A DNA stretch of 64,000 bases from Aphanothece sp. CMT-3BRIN-NPC111 (GCA_019359765.1 JAHHGU010000005.1:98266-162265); one strand, 5' to 3'. Counted from the first letter of the stretch, positions 1-9,719 are shown. Notes: generated from the letters alone by a model not told the origin. A program made the numbers and translations.

Positions 1-918
1 GCAGGCTACGAAGTAATCGTTCTGGATAACTTATCCTACGGGCATCGAGAGCTAGTCGAACAGGTATTGCAGGTTAAGTTAATTGTCGGTGATACGAGCG
101 ATCGCCAGTTGCTAGATCAAATATTTGCAACTAACAATATCGCCGCCGTCATGCATTTCGCCGCCTATATTGCTGTGGGTGAGTCTGTCACCGACCCTGC
201 TAAGTACTATCACAACAACGTCACAGGCACCTTAACGCTTTTAGAAGCAATGGTTGCAGCTTCTATCAAAAAATTTGTATTTTCTTCGACTTGCGCTCTT
301 TATGGCGTACCGAAGACAGTTCCCATTCCTGAAGATCATCCTTTCGATCCTATCAGCCCCTATGCAACCAGTAAGTGGATGGTGGAAAAGATTTTATCTG
401 ATTTTGATGTTGCCTATGGCTTCAAATCAGTTTGTTTCCGCTATTTTAATGCCGCAGGCGCTGATCCAAACGGCTTACTGGGTGAAGATCATGTTCCGGA
501 AACTCACTTAATTCCCCTGGTGCTGCTAGCTGCTTTAGGTAAGCGAGAATCCATTTCAATTTTAGGCACTGATTATCCCACTCCAGATGGTACTTGTATC
601 CGCGATTATATTCACGTTGCTGATTTGGCACAAGCCCATGTTTTGGGGCTGCAATATTTGCTCAAGCAAGGAAACAGTGAAGTTTTTAATCTAGGGAATG
701 GCAGTGGATTTTCAGTCAGAGAAGTGATTGAAACGGCAAAGACAGTAACAGGAAAAGATATCAAAATTGTGGAGTGCGATCGCCGCAGAGGAGATCCGCC
801 GATATTAGTCGGCAGTAGCGATAAAGCCAGAAAAGTTCTAGGTTGGCATCCTCAATATCCAAATATCAGCGAAATTATTGCTCATGCATGGCAATGGCAT
901 CAACAGCGTCATAGATAA
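1..918 (+). CDS. galE: UDP-glucose 4-epimerase, 5' end outside window
   Basis: Interconverts UDP-glucose and UDP-galactose with bound NAD in the cytoplasm, supplying galactose units for polysaccharides. The frame is open from base 1 (AGYEVIVLDNLSYGH), so the gene begins upstream; roughly the first 20 residues, including the glycine-rich NAD loop, are missing. The extended SDR signature is visible: FSSTCALYG supplies the catalytic Ser and SPYATSKW the Tyr-x3-Lys pair. RYFNAAGADP and the C-terminal GSGFSVREVI and RRRGDPPILVGSS stretches are typical of GalE. A TTG at base 67 opens an apparent shorter frame but is internal to the protein. It is followed by a small unrelated gene. Confidence 0.95.
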   Translation, partial: AGYEVIVLDNLSYGHRELVEQVLQVKLIVGDTSDRQLLDQIFATNNIAAVMHFAAYIAVGESVTDPAKYYHNNVTGTLTLLEAMVAASIKKFVFSSTCALYGVPKTVPIPEDHPFDPISPYATSKWMVEKILSDFDVAYGFKSVCFRYFNAAGADPNGLLGEDHVPETHLIPLVLLAALGKRESISILGTDYPTPDGTCIRDYIHVADLAQAHVLGLQYLLKQGNSEVFNLGNGSGFSVREVIETAKTVTGKDIKIVECDRRRGDPPILVGSSDKARKVLGWHPQYPNISEIIAHAWQWHQQRHR

Positions 919-982
919 ACACTCAAAGTTATCTGCTTTCAAGATACTTTTTAGCTATCAGCAACTTCAGAGGGTAAGAACC

Positions 983-1204
983 ATGCCTGAAATCTTAGAT
1001 TTAGGTATGTCTGACGAAGAGTATTTGCAGCTCATCGCACAGGGGAGAGATCCAGTCGCTGAAAAAATTTGTTTGCTTAACCTCATCCGCGCTGGAGTGC
1101 CACCTGAAGATGCCCATCGGGTTGTTCCGATCCTGAAAAAGTCGCAGCGCTCGACTGATGAGGAGATTTTAGTTAAAAACGTTTGGAAACAGATAAGGAG
1201 TTAA
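983..1204 (+). CDS. small conserved-looking hypothetical protein (73 aa)
   Basis: I do not recognise a named family. The 73-residue product starts MPEILDLGMSDEEYL and is rich in charged and leucine residues. It has no signal peptide or membrane segment. The ATG at 983 follows an AGGGTAAG ribosome-binding site, which makes it a much better start than the in-frame codon at 878 inside galE. The composition (LIAQGRDPVAEKICLLNLIRAGVPP) suggests a small helical protein. The gap after galE is short, so it could be co-transcribed with galE. Confidence 0.6.
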   Translation: MPEILDLGMSDEEYLQLIAQGRDPVAEKICLLNLIRAGVPPEDAHRVVPILKKSQRSTDEEILVKNVWKQIRS

Positions 1205-1317
1205 GCGCTTATTACTCCTTCAAGTAGAGCATTTCGTTTCACAACTTCAGATGGCATTGGCTAATTTTCTCTAAACTAAGCATCAATCCTATAATACGGA
1301 GCAACTTCTAAGGTCAG

Positions 1318-1941
1318 ATGAGTGAGTTTAAATGGTACACAATCATAATAATCGCGATCGCTCTTGGTGCCAGCAGTACCATAGGGGCTTTGATTTACGC
1401 TGCTCTTCTTAAGTATCGAAACAGAGTACAACCGATAGGGAGAAGGGTCGATATCTTTCCCACCTTTCAAGACCCGCTGGGTACATCCTGTCCGCGTACA
1501 CAGCTTGTTTTTTCTGATGGGCAACAAAACTACAAATACGAAGATTTACACATCGTTCAAATTCAGTTATCTCATCAAGGCGATCGAGATTTTGAAGAAT
1601 TTAAATTTGGCATCACTTTGTCTCCTGGTGATGTCGCTGTATATATAGAGGCACAATCGCCTGACCGCAATCATCAAGTGGAACAACTAACGCCTCTGAA
1701 GTTGGCTGAACCTAAATCTGAAATTGACTTTGTTCTACGACCTTTAAATAGAACCGACACTTATTCACTACGCTTATTAATGATAACTAGTGAAGTAGGC
1801 AAAGACCCAGGAGAGATTACTTTTAGCTCACCTCAAGCTATCAACTTCGTAGCCTTGCCTACGGTTACAGAGGTAGTAGAAAATGCAGCACGTTCTGCCG
1901 CTATATCAATAGGTCCCTTTAGTATATCTTTGGGCGGATAA
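1318..1941 (+). CDS. hypothetical single-pass membrane protein (207 aa)
   Basis: Function unknown. Residues about 5-30 form one hydrophobic helix (YTIIIIAIALGASSTIGALI) followed by a basic stretch, consistent with an N-terminal anchor. The remaining ~170 residues look like a beta-rich soluble domain, with alternating polar and hydrophobic segments (QIQLSHQGDRDFEEFKFGITL). The start ATG is preceded by AAGGTC. The gene is flanked by spacers and does not appear to be in an operon. It could be a periplasm-facing adhesion or sensing domain, but nothing in the sequence decides this. Confidence 0.55.
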   Translation: MSEFKWYTIIIIAIALGASSTIGALIYAALLKYRNRVQPIGRRVDIFPTFQDPLGTSCPRTQLVFSDGQQNYKYEDLHIVQIQLSHQGDRDFEEFKFGITLSPGDVAVYIEAQSPDRNHQVEQLTPLKLAEPKSEIDFVLRPLNRTDTYSLRLLMITSEVGKDPGEITFSSPQAINFVALPTVTEVVENAARSAAISIGPFSISLGG

Positions 1942-2141
1942 TCGAACTGTAATTAAAGTACGGCCTAGTCAATTAGCGTATGGCTATAGATGCGATCCCA
2001 AAAATGCCAAGCTAAGCTCAAAATCTTGGAGAAGACAATGCCCGCCCGATCTATGACGCTCTTGGAAAAAAATTGCCGCCGTACTTATAGCAGCGGCCAT
2101 AATGGAAGAGTGACAATCGACATTACCCCCATGCACGCCGA

Positions 2142-2170
2142 GTAGAGAGACCCTGCCAGGGTCTCTCTAC
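2142..2170. repeat. 29-bp palindromic interspersed repeat (14-1-14)
   Basis: A perfect inverted repeat with 14-base arms (GTAGAGAGACCCTG) around a single base. The following ~45 bases (ACTTTCTGTATG then repeats of GCTAAAAGCTAATT) recur almost unchanged after the palindrome at 24608. The rest of the 1942-2212 spacer shows no gene. The hairpin lies downstream of both flanking genes and could also act as a terminator. Confidence 0.8.
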
Positions 2171-2212
2171 TTTCTGTATGTTTGCTAAAAGCTAATTGCT
2201 AATTGCTATATA

Positions 2213-3772
2213 TCAAGCCCGAGCGATCGCCACCCCGTTTCGGCGCGGATCGCCAGATCCTTCCATCACGCCAGTTTCAGAGCTTCTGACTGTGTGAACT
2301 CCACCAAAAAACATATTCTTTTGTTGCCATGGCACCAGCTGCGTGTGAGTCTGAAGCAGGAGATTTTCCACTTCTTCTTCCCGAAAGCCTGGTTCAATAT
2401 TCAACTGATCATTTTCCCAGTGGCATCGAGGATTCTCTACGGCTATAGAGAGCGGCATTTTAAAGTCAATCAGATTAGAAATCACTTGAAAAATTGCAGT
2501 GCGAATCCGCTTCGATCCCCCAGAACCCAAAACTATCTCTGGTTTCCCATCTTTCAACACCATTGTGGGTGACATCATCGAAGAAATCCGCTGATTTACT
2601 GGCCATTTATGGAATCCAGAGGGATTTAAATCGTCTTCTCCAAGCATATTATTTACCATAATGCCTGTCCCCGGAATCACATATGAAGAGCCTTCCCCAT
2701 TAGATGTTGTTACTGAAGCGGCATTACCTTCATTGTCGATAACACTAATATGGGTAGTACTTCCCCATTTGCTAACCGTTTCTGTTAATTGTTTTTCATA
2801 AGGGGCACTATGCTCAGACGATAAAAACCTTTCTGCGATATCTTTTTGGTAAATATAAGCATCATATCCATCAGTCCTGGCTTCATTGGTTAAGCGCATT
2901 ACCTCAGCCAGGATTTGCAAATGAGCGGAACTTCCGGACTCAATTAAGCTTAAATCAATATTTGATAACAGTTGCAGAGCAAAAGCCATGAGGCAGCCAC
3001 CGGAACTGGGGGGTGGGTTGGTTAATAAATTATGACCTCGATAGTTAAGCCGGAGGGGATCTCTTTCTATAACCTGATAGCTTTTGAGATCTTCCTCTGT
3101 TAAATACCCCCCCTTATCTTGGCAATCTTTCACGAGTTGTTTAGCTATTTCTCCTAAGTAAAACTCCTCTGGCCCATTTTCGGCTAACTCCGCTAACGTC
3201 GCGCCTAAGTCTCGCATGAGCAGGATGTCTCCAAGCTCAAGCAGCTTACCAGCAGGGGCATACATTTTACAGGCTTCTGGTGAAGCAAAAATAATAGGTT
3301 TAAGGAGATTTAAGGAGTAAGTTTGATACTCATTAAGCTCGACGCCGTTTTTGGCATAGTGAATAGCCGGTGATGCTACTACCGGAAAGGGTAATCTTCC
3401 CAGTTTTCGATGGACATGAAACACACCTTGGAGGTTTCCCGGTACAGCCATTGAACCAAGACCAATATGAAAAGTTTGCAGCGCACCGCCGAAATTAAGC
3501 TCAACTGGAGAAAAGTCAAGGTGTTCGTGATTTTTTTTCTGACGCGGCGTTTGAGTAAAAAAGTCAAACAAAATATTTTGCTGGTTTTGGGTATGTGCTA
3601 ATAGGAAACCACCACCAGCGGCAGAAGTTAGCATTGGTTCTGTAACAAAAGATGCTAAAATTGCGGCGGCGGTAGCATCAAACGCATTACCGCCTAAATG
3701 AAGCATTTCTATTCCGGCTTCAGCGGTTTTTTGATGACCAGCGGCAATAACGCCGTGAGTTTTCTGACTCAT
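2213..3772 (-). CDS. ggt: gamma-glutamyltransferase family protein
   Basis: An Ntn-hydrolase that transfers or hydrolyses the gamma-glutamyl group of glutathione and related compounds. The 519-residue precursor contains the family landmarks: GGNAFDATAA near the N-terminus, PPPSSGG near residue 250, and the self-cleavage site at STTHISVIDNEGNAAS, where the small subunit would begin with the nucleophilic Thr. GSGGSKRIRTA and the late GSGDPRRNG motif support the assignment. There is no obvious signal peptide, so it may be cytoplasmic like YwrD-type members rather than periplasmic. The start ATG lies at 3772. The gene is monocistronic. Confidence 0.88.
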   Translation of the reverse strand: MSQKTHGVIAAGHQKTAEAGIEMLHLGGNAFDATAAAILASFVTEPMLTSAAGGGFLLAHTQNQQNILFDFFTQTPRQKKNHEHLDFSPVELNFGGALQTFHIGLGSMAVPGNLQGVFHVHRKLGRLPFPVVASPAIHYAKNGVELNEYQTYSLNLLKPIIFASPEACKMYAPAGKLLELGDILLMRDLGATLAELAENGPEEFYLGEIAKQLVKDCQDKGGYLTEEDLKSYQVIERDPLRLNYRGHNLLTNPPPSSGGCLMAFALQLLSNIDLSLIESGSSAHLQILAEVMRLTNEARTDGYDAYIYQKDIAERFLSSEHSAPYEKQLTETVSKWGSTTHISVIDNEGNAASVTTSNGEGSSYVIPGTGIMVNNMLGEDDLNPSGFHKWPVNQRISSMMSPTMVLKDGKPEIVLGSGGSKRIRTAIFQVISNLIDFKMPLSIAVENPRCHWENDQLNIEPGFREEEVENLLLQTHTQLVPWQQKNMFFGGVHTVRSSETGVMEGSGDPRRNGVAIARA

Positions 3773-3980
3773 TAGCTTTTAATAATTTTGATAAAATTTA
3801 AACCGACTTCACTTAAGCAATATACATATGCTACTATCCAACCATCATTTTGTTCTAAGCTACTTAAACTTTTAGCATAGATGGATATAAATTTTAGTTT
3901 GGTTTAAGAAAACCAACACAGACAAAGGTTTTGTGGGGTTTATCAGCCTACTATTTGTATCATGCTTAAAGTGAATTGAT

Positions 3981-4206
3981 ATGACGAAGAATCGAACCTA
4001 TACATTATTCCCTATCGAGGGGTGATTTACACGGTCTATCTGTCAGAGAAGATTGCTACTGGCATGACATCATTATTTATCGCCATCTGGAAAAGCACCC
4101 TGAAAATCAGTTTTATCCGTTGTTCCGCTACTTTGAAAGGGCGATAGTCCTTGCATCTCTAGGTACCGCTGATTCGTCCAGCCAGATTTGCGATCACTGC
4201 AATTAA
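3981..4206 (+). pseudogene. frameshifted fragment of an unrecognised gene
   Basis: From the ATG at 3981 the frame reads [14 protein letters not shown] and stops. A shift of one base restores a protein-like frame ([15 protein letters not shown], then [15 protein letters not shown] and [10 protein letters not shown]) that runs into the 3' end of the histidine kinase on the other strand. The composition looks coding but I do not recognise the family. The rest of the 3773-4158 spacer is AT-rich with no gene. Confidence 0.35.
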
Positions 4207-5805
4207 TTCAGCAGGTTCAACGGGTTTAGCAATATGGGATTGAAAGCCTGCTATAAGAGCAGCCGTGCGATCCTGAGTTCTGGCATAGGCTGTCAAAGCT
4301 ATAGCGGGAATTCTTCCTCCATTATTTGGCTTCAGGGTTCTGACTCGACGCAACAGAGCATAACCGTCTTCGTCTGGCATCCCAATATCACTGATTAATA
4401 TATCCATCGGTAGTGAAGATTCGGTCAGAGCTGAGATGGCTTCGTTTGCTGAAGCTGCGGCGATAACCTCTGCCCCACAAATTTCTAGCGTGTAAGTGAG
4501 TAAATCCCGCATATCCGGATCGTCATCCACGATCAGAATCCGCAATCCATCTAGCCCAGGGGAACAGTCAAACGGGACACTGCCTCCCACTGCTGGATGC
4601 ACTCGTTCTGCTTCAATCGCTTTCGGCCCAACAGCCATCAGGGGTAGTTTTACGGTAAACGTTGCTCCTTGTCCTTCTCCTGGGCTTTCAGCATGCACCG
4701 TTCCGCCATGCAGCTCCACCAATTGGCGAACGATCGCTAAACCCAACCCCAGCCCACCAAAGGAACGAGTGATGGAACTATCTGCTTGGCGAAAGCGCTC
4801 AAAGACGTAGGGGAGGAATTCCGCACTGATGCCTTGACCTGTATCTGCCACCACAATCTCAATATGAGAATTAATGCGTTGCAGGCAAACCTGAACTCGC
4901 CCGCGTTTTGGTGTGAACTTGATCGCATTGCTGAGCAAATTCCAGACAATCTGCTGTAACCGCTCGCAGTCTCCTAAAACAGGGCCTGCTGCTGGATCAA
5001 GCACCGATTGCAAGCGGATGTTCTTAGCATCAGCGGCAGGTCGTACCGTATCGATTGCTGCCTCAATCACGGGCAATAGCTGAACCGTTTGCACATTGAG
5101 GCGAATCTTGCCTGTAATAATCCGTGAAATATCCAGCAGATCATCAATCAACTGTGCTTGAGATCTGGCATTGCGCTCAATTGTTTCCAAAGCCCGATTC
5201 ATCCTGGCTTCATCTACCTTGCTAGTCCGAAGGATATGAGACCAGCCCAGGATGGCATTGAGGGGAGTTCGCAGTTCATGAGAAACTGTTGATAGAAATT
5301 CATCCTTTAAGCGATTAAGCTTCTCAGCTTCCGCTCGTGCTTTTTGTTCCTGCACTAGAAGTTGAGCCCGCTCTTCTTCTGCCCGTTGACGCTGCCGAAT
5401 CTCTTTTGCTAATTCATCGATCTTCTTGTTCAGCAGGGTGAATCGGCTACTGGCAGATTCCTTGTTTTTCAAGCGTAAGAAAATTAGTGCAGGTGATTCC
5501 GGTGACCACGGTCGGATGACAGCCCCTTCACAGCGACATAAGCAAGTCTCTCCATTGTTGGCACTCAAGGATAATGAGCCAATCACCATTTCTCGACTGC
5601 TGGAGCAAGCGCGCAGATACTGTTTAACCTTATCAGCAGGGTCAGTGACCACATCAAAGATCGTCTTCCCTTGCAGGAGCTGAGGGTGTAGCCCCAGCAT
5701 CTTGGAGAATGACGGATTAACAGCCAGAATGTGACCATTTCCGGCAATTAGGAGCATGGCTTCTGGTAAAGGTCTAGCGAATTCAAGAAACTGTTCGGGT
5801 GTCAC
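4159..5805 (-). CDS. hybrid sensor histidine kinase (PAS-HisKA-HATPase-REC)
   Basis: A cytoplasmic signalling kinase of 548 residues with no membrane segment. The order is: an N-terminal PAS-like domain (residues ~5-115, [20 protein letters not shown]); a coiled coil (~125-165); HisKA with phospho-acceptor His in [15 protein letters not shown]; HATPase with N-box [10 protein letters not shown]1 DTGQGIS and G2 [10 protein letters not shown]; and a C-terminal receiver (~425-545) with [14 protein letters not shown] and the conserved late Lys in HIAKPVEP. The GTG start overlaps the stop of the upstream gene in a GTGA junction, so the two proteins are translationally coupled. The adjacent MetOD1-like protein probably supplies or receives its signal. 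The receiver could give intramolecular phospho-relay or feedback. Confidence 0.92.
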   Translation of the reverse strand: MTPEQFLEFARPLPEAMLLIAGNGHILAVNPSFSKMLGLHPQLLQGKTIFDVVTDPADKVKQYLRACSSSREMVIGSLSLSANNGETCLCRCEGAVIRPWSPESPALIFLRLKNKESASSRFTLLNKKIDELAKEIRQRQRAEEERAQLLVQEQKARAEAEKLNRLKDEFLSTVSHELRTPLNAILGWSHILRTSKVDEARMNRALETIERNARSQAQLIDDLLDISRIITGKIRLNVQTVQLLPVIEAAIDTVRPAADAKNIRLQSVLDPAAGPVLGDCERLQQIVWNLLSNAIKFTPKRGRVQVCLQRINSHIEIVVADTGQGISAEFLPYVFERFRQADSSITRSFGGLGLGLAIVRQLVELHGGTVHAESPGEGQGATFTVKLPLMAVGPKAIEAERVHPAVGGSVPFDCSPGLDGLRILIVDDDPDMRDLLTYTLEICGAEVIAAASANEAISALTESSLPMDILISDIGMPDEDGYALLRRVRTLKPNNGGRIPAIALTAYARTQDRTAALIAGFQSHIAKPVEPAELIAVIANLAGRISGT

Positions 5806-6362
5806 CCCTCGTCCTCTCCCTCATTCTCCCCCTTGAAATATTCTCTGCCGTGGCTTTCTTCTGCCTCCGGGGTGGGTTTCAAATAAACGACCACACGGCA
5901 TCCCGGCGCACCCATGGCCATCGTCTCTTGTAGTTCTACTTTGGCGTACCCTAGATTGTCCGCGGCAATGGAACCAAAAACATTCGAGGTCATCATACAC
6001 ATGGCGGGGCGATCGATGACTTTTTCGGCAAATGGGCAAGCACGGTTCCCTAAGACAATCTTTTCATCCGTTTGTTCAATGATATAAAAGTCACCCTGGA
6101 TGCGCTTCTTCAAATCCACCAAGACATCAGCAACTTGCTCTCGCGTTAGATGGGATACCTCTAGAGCTGCTTTATAGTCTTGGTCGATTTGCCTCCCCAT
6201 GTTTTGACCCACGACACTAATAAATCCGGAGGCTTCCTCTAAGCCCACGACATCCTGTAATGTACCCGCCAACTCTCGGATTAAGGTACGTAAGAACACA
6301 TCCCGCTCCAAAGGAATTCTCAGATCCTTGATGTTTTTTTGAGACTTAAGAGAACTATTCAT
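5802..6362 (-). CDS. MetOD1-like (methanogen output domain) protein
   Basis: A 186-residue soluble protein. The central and C-terminal part ([20 protein letters not shown], then [20 protein letters not shown] and [12 protein letters not shown]) resembles the MetOD1 'methanogen output domain 1' family, in which conserved cysteines may bind a ligand or metal. Cys residues here are in RACPF, AMCMM and APGCR. I chose the ATG at 6362 because the longer frame to 6392 needs a TTG. It overlaps the histidine kinase by four bases (GTGA), so it is the first gene of a two-gene signalling operon and likely the kinase's sensory partner. Family assignment is from memory of the motif pattern. Confidence 0.6.
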   Translation of the reverse strand: MNSSLKSQKNIKDLRIPLERDVFLRTLIRELAGTLQDVVGLEEASGFISVVGQNMGRQIDQDYKAALEVSHLTREQVADVLVDLKKRIQGDFYIIEQTDEKIVLGNRACPFAEKVIDRPAMCMMTSNVFGSIAADNLGYAKVELQETMAMGAPGCRVVVYLKPTPEAEESHGREYFKGENEGEDEG

Positions 6363-6929
6363 AGCAATGTCTCGTAAATGAAGATTCAGCAAAATTTACC
6401 CAAGGCTATAATGCCACTAGGCAGAGTGAAACTTCTTTGCTCTAACCATCCTACAAATAATTCAGCTCTTTCAACTGAAACCGATCGCACGTCTCAACCC
6501 AAGTAGTTGAAAACATTACAGAAATTACCCTTCCAGCTTGCGATCGCGGCTCATCTCCTGCGAATTTACTTCATTAAACCCATTGATGCTAAGGCTCTGC
6601 GGAGAACAGTTCGATAATATGTGGGCGATACTCCTTGGGAGTGGCTGTCGTTAACGCTCTGTGGGGTGAGGGCGATCGCTCATCAGTTAGAAAGAGCTAG
6701 TACCAATATTTGTGCTCATAAGTTGCCATGAGGGGATTGCTTTGTTAAGCCCGATTGATCTAGACCATCAAGTGAGATTTAAACCGCCAATAGTTGCTTG
6801 CAACAAGTATAGAGGCTAATGGCGCGATTTCCGCCGGTTGCGCTCCTTGCCCCATCGGCGATCGCTCTTAAGAGAGTTTTCGCCCCTCTGCCCAATTCTC
6901 GGTTATCGGCGTATCGACCAATTTCGGGA
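6363..6929. other. 567-bp spacer without a convincing gene
   Basis: Both strands were read. Only short frames interrupted by stops are present, with several GCGATCGC octamers. The part next to 6362 must hold the promoter of the MetOD1-kinase operon. I could not identify specific -10/-35 elements or any RNA gene. Confidence 0.5.
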
Positions 6930-7553
6930 TTAAGCTTTTGTTACTAAAAATACCCCAACAGCAATCATTACACAGCCAGCGGCAATGTTTATTTTTTTTC
7001 TTATTTTGGAGCTAATCAGTAATCTAGCTCTAGCCGCCATGAATGCATAACCAAGCTTTACACCACCTACGGCTACTATAGTAATTGCTATAATAATCCC
7101 GGTGTCAAAATAAGATATTTTAGAAAGATCAAGAAAAGCTGGGAAAAAACCAAGATAAAATAAGGTTGCTTTTTGATCTGCCAATGTAATAGACAGTCCA
7201 GTCATAAAACTGGAGAGCAAAGAGGATTCTATAACTTCCTCCGTTTTCACATCATTTAATTTTGATTGACATAATCCTATTCCCAACAATATAAGATAAG
7301 TACCGCCCAAGTATTTTATTAGGAAAAATAGGCTCCCCATCGTTCCAGCAAGAAACGATAAGCCCCAAATGGCTATGATTATGAAAATGATGTCACCAAG
7401 CACTATTCCTATGGTTGTGAAAACACCATGAATAAAGCCAGATGTCGCCGCTCTTGTGGAGACAGCCAATACACTGACACTGGGAATAGAAGCTAGAACA
7501 ATCATGGCACTGAATAATGCAGCAATGCTGCTAAATGTCATACTGCTTTGCAT
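6930..7553 (-). CDS. LysE/RhtB-family amino-acid or metabolite exporter
   Basis: A small inner-membrane exporter of 207 residues with about six hydrophobic segments, the usual length for the LysE/RhtB superfamily. The N-terminal half carries the family-like pattern ASIPSVSVLAVSTRAATSG followed by FTTIGIVLGDIIFIIIA, then LIKYLGGTYLILLGIG. Substrates in this family are basic or neutral amino acids and homoserine lactones; which applies here cannot be told. It is the third gene behind a DJ-1/PfpI protein and a four-helix membrane protein, but a hairpin at 7608-7632 separates it from them, so it may be transcribed at a lower level or independently. Confidence 0.85.
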   Translation of the reverse strand: MQSSMTFSSIAALFSAMIVLASIPSVSVLAVSTRAATSGFIHGVFTTIGIVLGDIIFIIIAIWGLSFLAGTMGSLFFLIKYLGGTYLILLGIGLCQSKLNDVKTEEVIESSLLSSFMTGLSITLADQKATLFYLGFFPAFLDLSKISYFDTGIIIAITIVAVGGVKLGYAFMAARARLLISSKIRKKINIAAGCVMIAVGVFLVTKA

Positions 7554-7607
7554 AGGTATAACAATTATTATTTGAGTGGCAATAACTTTTAGGTTGCAAA
7601 AACTCTA

Positions 7608-7632
7608 AAAGGCTCATAGCTGATGAGCCTTT
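7608..7632 (-). terminator. hairpin terminator between membrane protein and exporter genes
   Basis: A perfect 10-bp stem (AAAGGCTCAT / ATGAGCCTTT) with loop AGCTG. It is flanked by A-rich sequence on the left and T-rich sequence on the right, so it could terminate in either direction. Confidence 0.6.
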
Positions 7633-7654
7633 GTGCTTTTTTTTCAGGAACTCT

Positions 7655-8083
7655 CTAAGATTCAGTCATAGCATCTGACTTGTTAAACACCTCGCGCGAT
7701 ACACGATGTACAAGGCTGGAAGAAACATAGAGTAAGGTGAATCCAATCAGAGGATGGAATACCTCTAGGTGGAGAGGAGTCTTGAGATGAATGCTGCAAA
7801 ATTGAAGTCCAAGCAGCACGGCTAAACTGGCAGCGAGAGATCGGATTCTGGCTGAGAATGGGGTGATCAACGACCCTGCCAGTAATATTAGCGACAATCC
7901 ACCATACCCTCGCACAAGCCACACATGAATATTCCACCAGGCAGGATTATTGAAGTAGGCAACCCCAACCGTTAGTAACTGAGCAATTAAGCAGAGGTTA
8001 AAGACGATTGAAGTCGCGTAAAAACCAATCTGCATCCAATGTGTGGAAGTGCGATCGCAATTAATTTCCGAATTTATGGTCAT
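7655..8083 (-). CDS. four-helix membrane protein (DUF6220-like)
   Basis: A 142-residue integral membrane protein with four hydrophobic segments (roughly residues 18-40, 55-75, 82-98 and 108-125). The pattern of a His-rich turn plus short loops (CSIHLKTPLHLEVFHPLIGF) resembles DUF6220 proteins, but this is a weak family call. Its start lies one base after the stop of the DJ-1/PfpI gene (TGACATG), indicating a tight operon with it. Role unknown; the context suggests a stress or efflux function. Confidence 0.6.
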   Translation of the reverse strand: MTINSEINCDRTSTHWMQIGFYATSIVFNLCLIAQLLTVGVAYFNNPAWWNIHVWLVRGYGGLSLILLAGSLITPFSARIRSLAASLAVLLGLQFCSIHLKTPLHLEVFHPLIGFTLLYVSSSLVHRVSREVFNKSDAMTES

Positions 8084-8084
8084 G

Positions 8085-8756
8085 TCAGGCTGCCTGTTTT
8101 ACTGCTAAACCCAACTCTCCTGTAGCATATAACATCGCCTTATTCACTAAATCAGACCCCGCTTTTTCTGGTGAACCAACATCAAATGGAGGGGCTGGAT
8201 CATATTCCATCAATAGTTGGGTGATCTTGGCGGTTTCTTCGCCACAAAGCGCTTCAGCAATCACTAGGCCAAAATCAATGCCTGCGGTAACACCTCCACC
8301 CGTGATGCGATTTTGGTCAATTACGACTCGCTCTGTTCCGACCTCAACTCCCAAAAGAGCTAGCTGTTCACGAAACATCCAGTGAGTAGCCGCGCGATAG
8401 CCTTGGAGCAATCCTGCCTTCGCTAGAAACTCAGACCCGCCGCACACAGAGGTGACGAATTTTGCTGTGCTACCTTGTTTCTGGAGAAATTTAAGCACCT
8501 CTGGATCGTCTACGACTGCCATCTGTCCTAAGCCGCCGCCGATACAGATAACGTCCAAGGGCGGGCAATTTTCAAAGGTGGTATCTGGCAAAATTATCAT
8601 CCCGTCATCAGTTTTGATCGGGTCTAGGGTTTTCCAGATGCGGTGAATCTGGACATTGGGAAGCGCACTGAAAACTTGCTGGGGGCCGACAATATCAAGT
8701 GCTGTCATGCCGGGATATATTACCAAGCCAATGATGTGCTTTCGGGAGCCACTCAT
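8085..8756 (-). CDS. DJ-1/PfpI family protein, isonitrile hydratase-like
   Basis: A class I glutamine-amidotransferase-like fold of 223 residues. Recognisable parts are MTALDIVGPQQVF near the N-terminus, VICIGGG, the nucleophile elbow in VTSVCGGSEFLAKAGLL (Cys ~ residue 104), YRATTHW-like YRAATHW, and GGGVTAGIDFGL. This pattern is that of isonitrile hydratase (InhA) and related DJ-1 proteins, which act on isonitriles or reactive carbonyls; the substrate here is not known. GAGG upstream of the ATG gives a good start. It leads the unit with the four-helix protein and faces a divergent LuxR regulator, which probably controls it. Confidence 0.85.
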   Translation of the reverse strand: MSGSRKHIIGLVIYPGMTALDIVGPQQVFSALPNVQIHRIWKTLDPIKTDDGMIILPDTTFENCPPLDVICIGGGLGQMAVVDDPEVLKFLQKQGSTAKFVTSVCGGSEFLAKAGLLQGYRAATHWMFREQLALLGVEVGTERVVIDQNRITGGGVTAGIDFGLVIAEALCGEETAKITQLLMEYDPAPPFDVGSPEKAGSDLVNKAMLYATGELGLAVKQAA

Positions 8757-8855
8757 GAATCAAACCTCTAATGGTGCTTGCCATAAAATCTATCCCTATA
8801 CTATGAATGGCAACCCACCGCGCCTAGTCCTCGATCGAGTACTCTTTTCGCCACC

Positions 8856-9620
8856 ATGACAATTTCCTTGAAGCTTTTATTTGAAGAAATTCACTTCATA
8901 AAGGATGAAAATGACCTGCGATCGCACTTGGTGCCAAAAATTGGTGAGTATTTTGCCGCCAAGCGAGCGGGGATCTTTTTCTTCGACCAGCTTTTAGCCG
9001 TTGGCGCAGCCTCTCCTTTGGAGAATCGCAATCTTCAAAAAGTTCTCAACGTTGCCCTATCTATTGAACATAATCCTGTGGCGCGTTACATAGCGGAGCG
9101 CCATACACCTGTACATGAAGGAGTGGTGACATCACCCAAGGCATGGGCAATCATTTGTCCTCGCCCCGATCATTGGCATGTGATGGCAGGACCGATCATC
9201 GATCGCGGTCAATTAGTAGGCTCAGTGGGCTGCACTCGTGAAAAATCAATGCCTGCCTTTAATAACCAAGATCTCGCTGATTTAAGTGCCATTTGTTTAC
9301 ACGTATCGGTTTGGACTGCAACTGTGCGATGCCCGCCAAGCGTAGCTTTGGAATCTCAGCGCCAACCGTTTACCAGCAGTCGATTAACGTCGCGTGAGTT
9401 GCAAATTGCCGAATTAGTTGCTTTGGGGCGAACCAATGCAGAAATCGGGAATGAACTTTGGATTACGGAGAATTCTGTCAAGCAGGCTTTGAAGCGAATG
9501 TTCCGTAAGCTTGAGGTTTCCTCTCGTGCACAGATGGTTGCACAGCTCTCTACGACGCAACACGATTTTCCAGGTGCAAAGCTATCTCCATCCAATTTGG
9601 TGCTGAATAGTCACCAGTAA
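8856..9620 (+). CDS. LuxR-type transcriptional regulator with GAF-like sensory domain
   Basis: A 254-residue cytoplasmic regulator. Residues ~1-155 look like a GAF/PAS-like ligand domain (FFFDQLLAVGAAS, WHVMAGPIIDRGQLVGSVGC). The C-terminal ~65 residues are a LuxR/FixJ helix-turn-helix (SRLTSRELQIAELVALGRTN, then NSVKQALKRMFRKLEVSSRA). There is no receiver domain. It is divergent from the DJ-1/PfpI unit with a 99-bp spacer, a typical arrangement for a local regulator. A paralogue at 45988-46686 shares the same layout and the VKQALKRMF-KL-VS-RA-MVA segment, and is likewise divergent from redox genes. Confidence 0.88.
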   Translation: MTISLKLLFEEIHFIKDENDLRSHLVPKIGEYFAAKRAGIFFFDQLLAVGAASPLENRNLQKVLNVALSIEHNPVARYIAERHTPVHEGVVTSPKAWAIICPRPDHWHVMAGPIIDRGQLVGSVGCTREKSMPAFNNQDLADLSAICLHVSVWTATVRCPPSVALESQRQPFTSSRLTSRELQIAELVALGRTNAEIGNELWITENSVKQALKRMFRKLEVSSRAQMVAQLSTTQHDFPGAKLSPSNLVLNSHQ

Positions 9621-9719
9621 CCTTTTACTTGCGCCTTCACCGACCAACCAGTGGCATAACGTTCCGGCTGAGTAGCTGTCGATGACCTTTGCTATCTCCA
9701 CAAACTTCAGCTTGCTGGC

